This document shows, one piece after another, positions 39,458-47,972 of a DNA stretch of 55,867 nucleotides. The notes beneath the pieces are model-generated. The model saw nothing but the letters and a program-made list of their open reading frames with translations, had not been told where the DNA came from and searched no databases. The position numbers were made by a program, and so were the translations under genes. The stretch covers positions 1 to 55,867 of the forward strand of contig JBFWWZ010000015.1 of assembly GCA_050245915.1 (NCBI GenBank), read 5' to 3'. Within the stretch, counting starts at the first letter, position 1. Each line of letters starts with the position of its first letter. The stretch is from JBDSKH01 sp050245915 (GTDB lineage Bacteria > Actinomycetota > Actinomycetes > Actinomycetales > Microbacteriaceae).

Positions 39458-39717
39458 TGCAGCACCTCGACGGCAACGTGCTGGCGGGCCCGCTCGCCGA
39501 ATGGTTCACGTTCGACGTGACCATGGCATCCGGTCGCTGTGCCGGCTGCGGTGACCTGGCGATGCTCGCCCAGTCGATGGTCTACGCGGATGCGATGGGG
39601 TACGTCGCGCACTGCCGGGCCTGCGACGCGGTGCTCGCCACCGTGGTCGTCGAGGCTGAGCGCACGTGGATCAGCCTCCACGGGCTGAGCGCCCTCGAGC
39701 TGCCGCGGCCGGCGTAG
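39457..39717 (+). CDS. DUF6510-family zinc-ribbon protein
   Basis: The 86-residue protein begins MQHLDGNVLAGPLAEWFTFD and carries two CxxC knuckles (Cys28/Cys31 and Cys53/Cys56), likely for zinc, possibly iron as in rubredoxin. It is translationally coupled to the flavin reductase (TGATG). Family role unknown; the context suggests an accessory or electron-carrying role for the molybdoenzyme. Confidence 0.88.
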   Translation: MQHLDGNVLAGPLAEWFTFDVTMASGRCAGCGDLAMLAQSMVYADAMGYVAHCRACDAVLATVVVEAERTWISLHGLSALELPRPA

Positions 39718-39720
39718 CCC

Positions 39721-40344
39721 TCAGCCGTAGATGCGGTCCCCGTACGACGGCCCGTAGTACTCCTCGAGCAGCTCGATCGGGTCGTCCTGTCGCTCCACCT
39801 GCTTCGCGATGACGGCGCGGCGCGGGGCGCGTTCCGCGTCCCAGGTCGCCGGCTCCCATGTCTTCGACCGCAGGAACGCCTTCGAGCAGTGGAAGAACAC
39901 CTCATCGATGTCGACGACGAGCGCGACCGCCGGCCGATGTCCCCGCACCACCATGTCGTCCATGAACGGGGCGTCGCGCACGGGGGTGGCGCGCCCGTTG
40001 ATGCGCAGGGTGTCGCCGCGGCCGGGGATCACGGAGATCAGCCCGACATGCGGGTTTCCGAGCAGGTTGTGGAACCCGTCGGCCCGCCGGTTGCCGGGGC
40101 GTTCCGGGATGGCGATGGTGCGGTCGTCGAGCACGCGCACGAACCCGGCCGGGTCGCCCTTCGGTGACACGTCGAGCGCCCCCGACGGGTCGGAGGTGGC
40201 GATGAACAGCAGCGGACTGGCGGCCAGCCACTGCCGGTCCACCGCGTGCAAGACCGCGCGGGCCTTGTTCGCCGTGCGCGGCTCGGGCGTGCCGATCAGC
40301 GCTTCGAGTTCGTCGACGGTGGTGACAGGGGTTCCGCGGTCCAC
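39721..40344 (-). CDS. FMN-dependent PNPOx-like flavoprotein (MSMEG_1061 type)
   Basis: The 207-residue protein has the split-barrel FMN fold: LLFIATSDPSGALDVSPKGD, the FMN/phosphate region IAIPERPGNRRADGF, LLGNPHVGLISVIPGRGDTL and FFHCSKAFLRSKTWEP. It resembles actinobacterial pyridoxamine-oxidase-family proteins of unknown or F420/FMN-linked activity rather than true PdxH, which is encoded elsewhere in the window. GTG start. It converges with the DUF6510 gene with only three bases between. Confidence 0.86.
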   Translation of the reverse strand: MDRGTPVTTVDELEALIGTPEPRTANKARAVLHAVDRQWLAASPLLFIATSDPSGALDVSPKGDPAGFVRVLDDRTIAIPERPGNRRADGFHNLLGNPHVGLISVIPGRGDTLRINGRATPVRDAPFMDDMVVRGHRPAVALVVDIDEVFFHCSKAFLRSKTWEPATWDAERAPRRAVIAKQVERQDDPIELLEEYYGPSYGDRIYG

Positions 40345-40414
40345 GGAACCATCCTGCCCGTGTCGTCGGCGTCCTGATGCGTCGAACGCGAAACCGGGCG
40401 GGTCGGGACGGAAC

Positions 40415-40432
40415 GGGCGTCCGGAGACGCCC
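40415..40432 (-). terminator. Candidate terminator downstream of ilvC
   Basis: GGGCGTC-CGGA-GACGCCC forms a perfect seven-base-pair stem with a four-base loop, 32 bases past the ilvC stop. The following minus-strand sequence (GTTCCGTCCC) has only a weak T content. Confidence 0.4.
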
Positions 40433-40463
40433 CTCTCGCCCGGACTCGCCCGGTGGACGGAAC

Positions 40464-41489
40464 TCAGCGCGCGGCCGAACCCTCCGTGTAGTCGGCGTCC
40501 TGCTGCTTCCAGGCGAAGAGCGCCCGCAGGTCGCGTCCGGTGGTCTCGATGGGGTGCTGCGCGCCCTTCTCACGCAACGCGAGGAACTCGGGGGCCCCGG
40601 CATCCTGGTCGGCGATGAAGCGCTTCGCGAACGCACCCGACTGGATGTCGGCGAGAACGGCCTTCATGTTCTCTTTCACATGCGGGTCGATGACGCGCGG
40701 TCCGGAGACGTAGTCACCGTACTCGGCGGTGTCCGACACGCTCCAGCGCTGCTTGGCGATGCCGCCCTCCCACATGAGGTCGACGATGAGCTTCAGCTCG
40801 TGCAGCACCTCGAAGTAGGCGATCTCCGGCTGGTAGCCGGCCTCGACGAGGGTCTCGAACCCGTACATGACGAGCTGCGAGGTGCCGCCGCAGAGCACGC
40901 TCTGCTCGCCGAACAGGTCGGTCTCGGTCTCCTCGGTGAACGTGGTCTTGATGACGCCGGCGCGGGTGCCGCCGATCGCCTTCGCGTACGACAGGGCGAC
41001 GTCCCAGGCGTGGCCGGAGGCGTCGCGCTCGACGGCGATGATGTCCGGGATGCCGCGGCCGGCCACGAATTCGCGTCGCACCGTGTGGCCGGGGGCCTTC
41101 GGGGCGATCAGGATGACATCCACGCCCTCGGGCGCGTCGATGTAGCCGAAGCGGATGTTGAACCCGTGCGCGAAGGCGAGGGTCTTGCCGGGCTTCAGGT
41201 TGTCTTTGATCGACTCGCTGTAGATGCCGCGCTGGTGCTGGTCGGGCGCCAGGATCATGATCAGGTCGGCCCATTCGGTGGCGTCGGCGACGTTCATCAC
41301 CGTGAAGCCCTCCTCCTCGGCCTTCTGGGTCGACTTCGAGCCGTCTTTCAGCGCGATGCGCACGTCGACGCCCGAGTCGCGCAGGTTCTGCGCGTGCGCG
41401 TGGCCCTGCGAGCCGTAGCCGACGATCGCGACCTTCTTGCCCTGGATGATCGAGAGGTCGGCGTCTTTGTCGTAGAAGAGTTCAGCCAT
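40464..41489 (-). CDS. ilvC: Ketol-acid reductoisomerase
   Basis: The 341-residue class I enzyme rearranges and reduces acetolactate with NADPH in Val/Leu/Ile synthesis. Motifs: VAIVGYGSQGHAHAQNLRDSG for NADPH; LILAPDQHQRGIY-type segment (MILAPDQHQRGIYSESI); FAHGFNIRFG; the metal-binding ETETDLFGEQSVLCGG; and EVLHELKLIVDLMWEGG. It is the last gene of the ilvD-ilvB-ilvN-ilvC run, 12 bases after ilvN. Confidence 0.97.
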   Translation of the reverse strand: MAELFYDKDADLSIIQGKKVAIVGYGSQGHAHAQNLRDSGVDVRIALKDGSKSTQKAEEEGFTVMNVADATEWADLIMILAPDQHQRGIYSESIKDNLKPGKTLAFAHGFNIRFGYIDAPEGVDVILIAPKAPGHTVRREFVAGRGIPDIIAVERDASGHAWDVALSYAKAIGGTRAGVIKTTFTEETETDLFGEQSVLCGGTSQLVMYGFETLVEAGYQPEIAYFEVLHELKLIVDLMWEGGIAKQRWSVSDTAEYGDYVSGPRVIDPHVKENMKAVLADIQSGAFAKRFIADQDAGAPEFLALREKGAQHPIETTGRDLRALFAWKQQDADYTEGSAAR

Positions 41490-41501
41490 GTTCGTCTTTC
41501 T

Positions 41502-42011
41502 CTAGGAGCGCAGCACGCGCTCGGTGATGGATTTTCCGCCGCGGCCGATCGCCAGCAGACCGCTCTGTGCGAGCTCTTTGATGCCGTAGGGCTCGAGCAC
41601 GCGCAGGAACGCCTGCACCTTGCCGCTGTCGCCGGTGACCTCGATCACCAGCGCGTCCGGCGCGACGTCGACGACGCGCGCCCGGAACAGGTTCACCGCC
41701 TCGAGCACGCCGGAGCGGGTGGCGTTGTCGACCTTCACCTTGATCAGCATGTGCTCACGCTGCACCGACTGGTTCGGGTCGAGTTCGACGATCTTGATGA
41801 CGTTGACCAGCTTGTTGAGCTGTTTGGTGACCTGCTCGAGCGGCAGGTCCTCGACATCCACCACCGCGGTGATCCGCGACAGACCCTCCACCTCGGAGAG
41901 CCCCACGGCGAGGGATTCGATGTTGAACCCGCGGCGGGCGAACAGCCCGGCGACGCGGGTGAGCAGACCCGGCTTGTTCTCGACGAGCAATGAGAGCACG
42001 TGACGCGACAT
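41502..42011 (-). CDS. ilvN: Acetolactate synthase regulatory subunit
   Basis: The 169-residue subunit carries valine feedback control of IlvB. Residues 4-75 form an ACT domain (LSLLVENKPGLLTRVAGLFA, FNIESLAVG), followed by the second ACT-like half with IEVTGDSGKVQAFLRVLEPYG. It starts three bases after the ilvB stop, so the subunits are coupled. Confidence 0.96.
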   Translation of the reverse strand: MSRHVLSLLVENKPGLLTRVAGLFARRGFNIESLAVGLSEVEGLSRITAVVDVEDLPLEQVTKQLNKLVNVIKIVELDPNQSVQREHMLIKVKVDNATRSGVLEAVNLFRARVVDVAPDALVIEVTGDSGKVQAFLRVLEPYGIKELAQSGLLAIGRGGKSITERVLRS

Positions 42012-42014
42012 CGG

Positions 42015-43823
42015 CTACTCCTCCTCCCAGGCCGGGGCGTGGTCGCGGGCGTACTGCACCTGCGAGTTCCCCACCCCCTGCGGAACCATCGGCCACACCA
42101 TCGCGTCGCGGCTCACCACGAAGTCGATGACGACGGGCCGGTCGTTGGTCTCGATCGCCAGCTTGATCGCGGGATCCACCTCTTCGGGCTTGGTGACCCG
42201 GATGCCGAGGGCGCCGTACGCTTCGGCCAGCTTCACGAAGTCGGGCACCATGCGGGTCTGCTCGGTGGAGCTCTTGTGCCCCGTGTTGAGGTCGGTGAAC
42301 GAGTGCCTGCCGTCGTAGAACAGCGTCTGCCACTGCCGCACCATGCCGAGCGAGGAGTTGTTGATGATCGCGACCTTGATCGGGATGTCGTTGATCGTGC
42401 AGGTCGCCAGCTCCTGGTTGGTCATCTGGAAGCAGCCGTCACCGTCGATCGCCCACACGAGACGGTCGGGCTGGGAGACCTTCGCACCCATCGCGGCGGG
42501 GACCGCGTAGCCCATCGTGCCGGCGCCGCCGGAGTTCAGCCAGGCGTGCGGGCGCTCGTATTTGATGAACTGGGCGGCCCACATCTGGTGCTGTCCGACG
42601 CCGGCGGCGTAGATCGCCTCCGGCCCGCTGAGCTCGCCGATCCGCTGGATGACGGCCTGCGGCGCGAGCAGCCCGTCGTCGGGGTCGTCGACGAAGCCGA
42701 GGGGGTAGTCGGCCTTCAGCTTGTTGAGCCGGGTCCACCAGTCGGCGATGTCGGGCTTCTGCTTCTTCGACGCGTCGGTGAACGCGGCGATGAGGTCGAC
42801 GATCACGTCTTTCGCGTCACCCACGATCGGCACGTCGGCGTGACGGATCTTGCCGATCTCGGCCGGGTCGATGTCGACGTGCACGACCTTGGCGTGCGGG
42901 GCGAAGTCGGCGACCTTGCCGGTGACGCGGTCGTCGAACCGGGCGCCGAGGGCGACGATCAGGTCGCTCTCCTGCAGCGACAGCACCGCGGGCACGGAGC
43001 CGTGCATGCCGGGCATGCCGAGGTGCTGCGGGTGCGAGTCGGGGAACGCGCCGCGCGCCATCAGCGTGGTGATGACGGGCGCCCCGGTCTTCTCCGCCAG
43101 CTTCTTCAGCTCGGCCTCCGCGCCGGAGCGGATCACGCCGCCGCCGACGTAGAGCACCGGGCGCTTCGACTCGACGAGCAGCTCGGCGGCGGCGACGATC
43201 TGCTTGCCGTGGGCCTTCGTCACGGGACGGTAGCCGGGCAGGTCGACCTTGGGGGGCCAGATGAAGGGCGCCTTGTTCTGCTGGGCGTCTTTGGTGACAT
43301 CCACCAGCACCGGGCCGGGACGGCCGGTGGTCGCGATCTGGTACGCGGCCGCCAGGGTGGCGGGCACGTCGGCCGGGTCGGTGACCAGGAACGAGTGCTT
43401 CGTGATCGGCATGGTGATGCCGACGATGTCGACCTCCTGGAACGCATCCGTTCCCATCGAGGTGGAGAACACTTGCCCGGTGATCGCGATCATCGGCACC
43501 GAGTCCATGTGCGCGTCGGCGATCGCGGTGACGAGGTTGGTGGCGCCGGGTCCGGAGGTGGCGATCGCGACGCCGACCTTGCCGGATGCTGCGGCGTAGC
43601 CTTCGGCGGCGTGCCCCGCACCCTGCTCATGACGAACCAGGATGTGGCGGATCGAGGTCGAGGCCATCAGCTCGTCGTAGAAGGGCATGATGGCGCCGCC
43701 GGGGATGCCGAAGATGTCGGTGATGCCCAGCTTCTCGAGCGAGGCGAGGATCGCCCCGGAGCCGGTGAGGATCAGTGGTTCCTTGGTGGCGGGCTTGGCA
43801 GGCGCAGGTGCTTGCGCGTTCAT
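42015..43823 (-). CDS. ilvB: Acetolactate synthase catalytic subunit
   Basis: The 602-residue ThDP/FAD enzyme condenses pyruvate to acetolactate (or acetohydroxybutyrate). The catalytic Glu lies in LVRHEQGAGHAAEGYA. GTDAFQEVDIVGITMPITKH, LGARFDDRVTGKV and the ThDP motif GDGCFQMTNQELATC with NNSSLGMVRQWQ are all present. A 20-residue Ala/Pro N-terminal extension precedes the domain. AAAGGAC is the ribosome-binding site; ilvD ends 23 bases upstream. Confidence 0.96.
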   Translation of the reverse strand: MNAQAPAPAKPATKEPLILTGSGAILASLEKLGITDIFGIPGGAIMPFYDELMASTSIRHILVRHEQGAGHAAEGYAAASGKVGVAIATSGPGATNLVTAIADAHMDSVPMIAITGQVFSTSMGTDAFQEVDIVGITMPITKHSFLVTDPADVPATLAAAYQIATTGRPGPVLVDVTKDAQQNKAPFIWPPKVDLPGYRPVTKAHGKQIVAAAELLVESKRPVLYVGGGVIRSGAEAELKKLAEKTGAPVITTLMARGAFPDSHPQHLGMPGMHGSVPAVLSLQESDLIVALGARFDDRVTGKVADFAPHAKVVHVDIDPAEIGKIRHADVPIVGDAKDVIVDLIAAFTDASKKQKPDIADWWTRLNKLKADYPLGFVDDPDDGLLAPQAVIQRIGELSGPEAIYAAGVGQHQMWAAQFIKYERPHAWLNSGGAGTMGYAVPAAMGAKVSQPDRLVWAIDGDGCFQMTNQELATCTINDIPIKVAIINNSSLGMVRQWQTLFYDGRHSFTDLNTGHKSSTEQTRMVPDFVKLAEAYGALGIRVTKPEEVDPAIKLAIETNDRPVVIDFVVSRDAMVWPMVPQGVGNSQVQYARDHAPAWEEE

Positions 43824-43846
43824 GTCGGTCCTTTGGGAGAGATCTG

Positions 43847-45541
43847 TCAGCCCGTGACGGCACCCTCGGATGCCGAGTGCACGAGCTTGGTGTACTTCGC
43901 GAGAACGCCACGGGTATAGCGAGGAGGAAGGGGAGCCCAGCCGTCACGGCGGGCTTCCAGCTCGGCCGGATCGACGAGTAGGTCGATCGACCGGGCGGCT
44001 ATGTCGACCCGTATCAGATCACCATCCCGCAGGAATGCGATGGGACCTTCGTCCACCGCCTCCGGCGCGATGTGGCCGATGCACAGGCCGGTTGTGCCGC
44101 CTGAGAATCGTCCGTCGGTCAATAGTAGGACATCTTTTCCGAGCCCCGCGCCCTTGATGGCGGCGGTGATCGCGAGCATCTCGCGCATGCCGGGGCCGCC
44201 CTTCGGGCCCTCGTAGCGGATGACGACGACATCGCCGTGCTGGATCTGCCCGGCGGCGAGCGCATCCATCGCGGCGCGCTCCCGCTCGAACACGCGCGCG
44301 GGGCCCTCGAACACGGCGGCGTCGAAGCCGGCGGTCTTCACGACGGCGCCCTCCGGTGCGAGCGAGCCCTTCAGGATGGTGAGGCCGCCGGTCGCGTGGA
44401 TCGGGTTGTCGAGGGTCTTCAGCACCTCGCCGTCGAGCGCGGGCGGGTTGATGTCGGCCAGGTTCTCGGCCATCGTCTTGCCGGTGACGGTGAGCACGTC
44501 GCCGTGCAGCAGGCCCGCATCCAGCAGCGCCTTCATCAGCACCGGGATGCCGCCGCGCCGGTCGACATCGTTCATCACGTACTTGCCGAACGGCTTCAGG
44601 TCGCCGATGTGCGGAACCTTGGAGCCGATGCGGTTGAAGTCGTCGAGGTCGAGCTCGACGCCCGCCTCGTGCGCGATGGCGAGCAGGTGCAGCACGATGT
44701 TGGTCGAGCCGCCGAGGGCCATCCCGACGGCGATGGCGTTCTCGAACGCCTCCTTCGTCAGGATCTGCCGCGTCGTGATGCCCTTGTTGAGCAGGTTCAC
44801 GACCGCCTCCCCCGAGCGATGCGCGTACATGTCGCGCCGTCCGTCCGCGGCGGCGGGGGATGCCGACCCCGGCAACGACAGCCCGAGGGCCTCCGCGACG
44901 CTCGCCATCGTGTTCGCGGTGTACATGCCGCCGCAGGCGCCCATACCGGGGGCGAAGGCGCACTCGATGCGGTGCGCATCCTCGAGACTCATGGTGCCGG
45001 CGAGCACGCCGCCGACCGCCTCGAACGAGTCGATGATCGTGATGTCCTTCTCGGTCCCGTCGCTGAGGCGCACCCAGCCGGGCGCGATCGACCCGGCGTA
45101 GAGGAACACGGATGCCAGGTCGAGCCGCGCGGCGGCCATCAGCATGCCGGGGATCGACTTGTCGCATCCGGCCAGCAGCACGGAGCCGTCGAGTCGTTCG
45201 GCCTGCATCACCGTCTCGACGGAGTCGGCGATCACCTCACGGCTGACCAGGGAGAAGTGCATGCCCTCGTGACCCATCGAGATGCCGTCGGAGACGCTGA
45301 CCGTGCCGAACTGCAGCGGGTAGCCGCCGCCGGCATGCACGCCCTCTTTCGCCGCCTGCGCGAGCCGCGCGAGGGAGAGGTTGCACGGGGTGATCTCGTT
45401 CCACGAGCTGGCGATGCCGATCTGGGCCTTGTCCCAGTCGGCGTCGCCCATGCCGACCGCGCGCAGCATCCCGCGGCTGGTGGTGGCTTCGATGCCGTCG
45501 GTGACCGTGCGAGAGCGGGGCTTGTGGTCGGGCTGTGCCAT
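43847..45541 (-). CDS. ilvD: Dihydroxy-acid dehydratase
   Basis: The 564-residue iron-sulfur enzyme dehydrates dihydroxy acids to the branched 2-keto acids. Iron-sulfur ligands are in NEITPCNLSLARLA, LAGCDKSIPGMLMAA and APGMGACGGMYTANTMA. The C-terminal ALLTDGRFSGGT-type motif is LLTDGRFSGGTTGLCIGHI. It heads the ilvDBNC operon. TAGCCT (45549-45554) lies seven bases before the ATG, so the message is probably leaderless, arguing against a classical leader-peptide attenuator. Confidence 0.96.
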   Translation of the reverse strand: MAQPDHKPRSRTVTDGIEATTSRGMLRAVGMGDADWDKAQIGIASSWNEITPCNLSLARLAQAAKEGVHAGGGYPLQFGTVSVSDGISMGHEGMHFSLVSREVIADSVETVMQAERLDGSVLLAGCDKSIPGMLMAAARLDLASVFLYAGSIAPGWVRLSDGTEKDITIIDSFEAVGGVLAGTMSLEDAHRIECAFAPGMGACGGMYTANTMASVAEALGLSLPGSASPAAADGRRDMYAHRSGEAVVNLLNKGITTRQILTKEAFENAIAVGMALGGSTNIVLHLLAIAHEAGVELDLDDFNRIGSKVPHIGDLKPFGKYVMNDVDRRGGIPVLMKALLDAGLLHGDVLTVTGKTMAENLADINPPALDGEVLKTLDNPIHATGGLTILKGSLAPEGAVVKTAGFDAAVFEGPARVFERERAAMDALAAGQIQHGDVVVIRYEGPKGGPGMREMLAITAAIKGAGLGKDVLLLTDGRFSGGTTGLCIGHIAPEAVDEGPIAFLRDGDLIRVDIAARSIDLLVDPAELEARRDGWAPLPPRYTRGVLAKYTKLVHSASEGAVTG

Positions 45542-45548
45542 GGAAAAG

Positions 45549-45593
45549 AGGCTACCGCCGCGCGGAACGGGGCGCTGACGCGCGGCTACCGCC
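45549..45593 (-). promoter_or_regulatory. ilvD promoter with a ten-base direct repeat
   Basis: GGCGGTAGCC (minus strand) occurs at 45550-45559 and again at 45584-45593; the copy nearer ilvD includes its -10 TAGCCT. Between the copies GCCGCGCG and CGCGCGGC can form an eight-base-pair stem. The region could hold an operator or the otsB terminator. Confidence 0.4.
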
Positions 45594-45601
45594 GGTTGAG
45601 G

Positions 45602-46393
45602 TCACTGCTCGTGCACGTCGCCCTCGCGGAAGGTGGCGAGCGCGCTGAGCACGGCGGCGATCTGCTCCGGACCGTCGACGCGGTAGGCCGCCTCCGTCGG
45701 GCCGGACCCGCTCTTCACGCCGACGTCGTGCGGCAGCAGCGCCGCGAACGCGTCCTCGTCGGTGACATCGTCTCCGGCGTAGAACACCGCGTCGGCCGCC
45801 GTGTAGCGGCGCAGGTGCTCGACGGCTTCCCCTTTGGTGGTGGCGCGCACCGAGAACTCGAGCACGTTCTTGCCTTCCCGCACGGTGACGTTCTCGACCT
45901 CCGCCTGCGCCTCGCTGAGCGCGACGAGGTGGGCGACGCGCGAGTTGTGCTCCGTCGCGAGGCGGGTGTGCAGTGCGAAGCCGGCGGGCTTCGCCTCGAG
46001 CCACACCTGATCGATCGAATCCGCCACCTCGCCGAGCACCTCGTGCAGCACGTCGACCTGCTCCAGCTCCGCCGTGTTGAGCGACAGCTTGTCGTCGGGG
46101 TCGTCGAGCCGGATCTCGATGCCGTGCGACCCGACGAGCAGCACGTTGTCGGGCAGGTCGGCGACCTCGATCAGGCTGGCGAGCGAGCGCCCGCTGACCA
46201 GGGCGACCCGGGTGCCGGGCAGGCGCAGCAGCCGCAGCACGGCATCCCGAGCCTCGGGCAGCGCACGCGCCTGCTCGGGCGAGTCGACCTCGGGGGCGAG
46301 GGTGCCGTCGAAGTCGAGCGCGACGAGCAGCTTGCGGGTGCGCGCGAGCTCGCGGAGCGCGCCGGTGAGCGCACCGGGGATCTGCGCCATCAT
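45602..46393 (-). CDS. otsB: Trehalose-6-phosphate phosphatase
   Basis: The 263-residue HAD-family enzyme removes phosphate from trehalose 6-phosphate. Asp27 and Asp29 in LLVALDFDGTLAPEVD are the nucleophile and acid; VALVSGRSLASL and the metal-binding YAGDDVTDEDAFAAL complete the site. ATG 46393 overlaps the otsA stop by four bases; a second ATG follows immediately. It completes the OtsA-OtsB route. Confidence 0.94.
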   Translation of the reverse strand: MMAQIPGALTGALRELARTRKLLVALDFDGTLAPEVDSPEQARALPEARDAVLRLLRLPGTRVALVSGRSLASLIEVADLPDNVLLVGSHGIEIRLDDPDDKLSLNTAELEQVDVLHEVLGEVADSIDQVWLEAKPAGFALHTRLATEHNSRVAHLVALSEAQAEVENVTVREGKNVLEFSVRATTKGEAVEHLRRYTAADAVFYAGDDVTDEDAFAALLPHDVGVKSGSGPTEAAYRVDGPEQIAAVLSALATFREGDVHEQ

Positions 46394-47871
46394 CGCCTCC
46401 GGCGGCGGAGGGGACGGTCGACCGTCCACTCGAGTGCGCCCAGCGGATCCTCTTCGGAGGCGTCGGCGGCATGCAGGGCGGAGATGAACGAGTCGGCCCA
46501 GTGGTTCACGTCGTTCTCGCGGACGCGTTTGCGCAGCGAGCGCATGCGCTTGCGCCGTTCCGGCCGCGGCATCTCGACCGCACGCAGGATCGCGTCTTTC
46601 AGCCCGTCGATGTCGTGCGGGTTGATGAGCAGCGCCGCCCGCAGCTCGTCGGCGGAGCCGGTGAACTCGCTCAGCACCAGCACGCCGTCCTCGTCGAAGC
46701 GCGCGGCGACGTACTCCTTGGCGACCAGGTTCATCCCGTCGCGCAGCGCCGTCACCAGCATCACGTCGGAGGCGAGGTAGAGCGCCGCCATCTCCTCGCG
46801 CGGGAACCCGTGGTGCAGGTAGCTGACGGCCTGGTGGCTGATAGTGCCGTAGTCGCCGTTGATGCGTCCGACGGTCAGCTCGATCTCGTCGCGCAGCTGC
46901 TGGTACGCCTCGACCCTCTCGCGGCTGGGACTGGCGACCTGCACCAGCGTGACGTCTTCGACATCCAGTCGCCCCTCGGCGAGCAGCTCGCCGAACGCCT
47001 TCAGGCGGTGGCCGATGCCTTTCGTGTAATCGAGGCGGTCGACGCCGAGCATCACGATCTTCGGGTCGCCGAGGTCGTGGCGGATCTGCGCGGCCCGCGC
47101 CTGCACCTCGGGGCTCGCGGCCAGGGCTTCGAACGACTCCACGTCGATCGAGATCGGGAACGGCTTCGCCATCACCCGTCGCGCGGGCCCCTCCGGGCCG
47201 GCAGGGACCTCGATGAACGGGCTCTTCGTCGAGAACCCCAGCAGCCGGCGCACTGCCCGCGAGAAGTTGCCCGCGTCCGCGACCCGCTGGAACCCGACGA
47301 CATCGGCGCCGAGCAGCCCCTCGATGATCTGGGTGCGCCACGGCAGCTGCGAGTAGATGCCGTATGCCGGGAACGGGATGTGGTTGAAGAACCCGATGGT
47401 GAGGTCCGGCCGGGCGAGGCGCAGCATGCGCGGCACCAGCTGCAGCTGGTAGTCCTGCACCCAGACGATCGCGCCCTCCGCGGCGACCGCGGCGGTCGCG
47501 TCGGCGAAGCGCTGGTTGACGGCGACGTAACTGTCCCACCAGACGCGGTGGTATCCCGGCTGGGCGATGACATCGTGGTACAGCGGCCAGAGGGTGTCGT
47601 TGCTGAAGCCCTCGTAGTAGTTCTCGAGGTCCTCCGGGCTGAGCGGCACCGGCACGATCCGGATGCCGTCGTGGTCGAATGCGTCGAGCACCAGATCGGG
47701 TTGCCCGGCCCAGCCGACCCAGGCGCCGTCGGACGCGCGCATCACCGGTTCGAGCGCCGTGACCAGCCCGCCCGGCGAAGCCCGCCAGCCTGCGGTGCCG
47801 TCCTCGTCGACGACGTGATCGACGGGGAGGCGGTTGGAGACGACGACGAAGGAGTACGTCTCGTCGGCCAT
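46390..47871 (-). CDS. otsA: Trehalose-6-phosphate synthase
   Basis: The 493-residue GT20 enzyme makes trehalose 6-phosphate from UDP-glucose and glucose 6-phosphate. FVVVSNRLPVDHV starts the fold; VWVQDYQLQLVPRMLR, GFFNHIPFPAYGIY, MLGVDRLDYTKGIGHRLKAF and LRDGMNLVAKEYVAAR are the classic blocks. I choose ATG 47871 over the GTG nine bases upstream, because TACCGT (47879-47884) then lies seven bases away as in other leaderless genes. The galU product supplies its donor. Confidence 0.95.
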   Translation of the reverse strand: MADETYSFVVVSNRLPVDHVVDEDGTAGWRASPGGLVTALEPVMRASDGAWVGWAGQPDLVLDAFDHDGIRIVPVPLSPEDLENYYEGFSNDTLWPLYHDVIAQPGYHRVWWDSYVAVNQRFADATAAVAAEGAIVWVQDYQLQLVPRMLRLARPDLTIGFFNHIPFPAYGIYSQLPWRTQIIEGLLGADVVGFQRVADAGNFSRAVRRLLGFSTKSPFIEVPAGPEGPARRVMAKPFPISIDVESFEALAASPEVQARAAQIRHDLGDPKIVMLGVDRLDYTKGIGHRLKAFGELLAEGRLDVEDVTLVQVASPSRERVEAYQQLRDEIELTVGRINGDYGTISHQAVSYLHHGFPREEMAALYLASDVMLVTALRDGMNLVAKEYVAARFDEDGVLVLSEFTGSADELRAALLINPHDIDGLKDAILRAVEMPRPERRKRMRSLRKRVRENDVNHWADSFISALHAADASEEDPLGALEWTVDRPLRRRRR

Positions 47872-47878
47872 GCCCGCC

Positions 47879-47965
47879 ACGGTATCAGCGAAGCAAACGA
47901 CCCACCTGAGGGTTGCGAACCACTCGGACAGGTGTCACACGCGCGACACATCTCCCCAGTAGGTT
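47879..47965. promoter_or_regulatory. Divergent leaderless promoters of otsA and the isomerase gene
   Basis: TACCGT (47879-47884, minus strand) and TAGGTT (47960-47965, plus strand) lie seven bases from the ATGs at 47871 and 47973. A small inverted repeat GTGTC-N8-GACAC (47932-47949) sits between them. Confidence 0.45.
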
Positions 47966-47972
47966 GGTCGGA

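Noticed and set aside
42000..43919. Plus-strand open frame of 639 codons opposite ilvB
   Set aside because: Antisense to a full acetolactate synthase gene; no motifs of its own.
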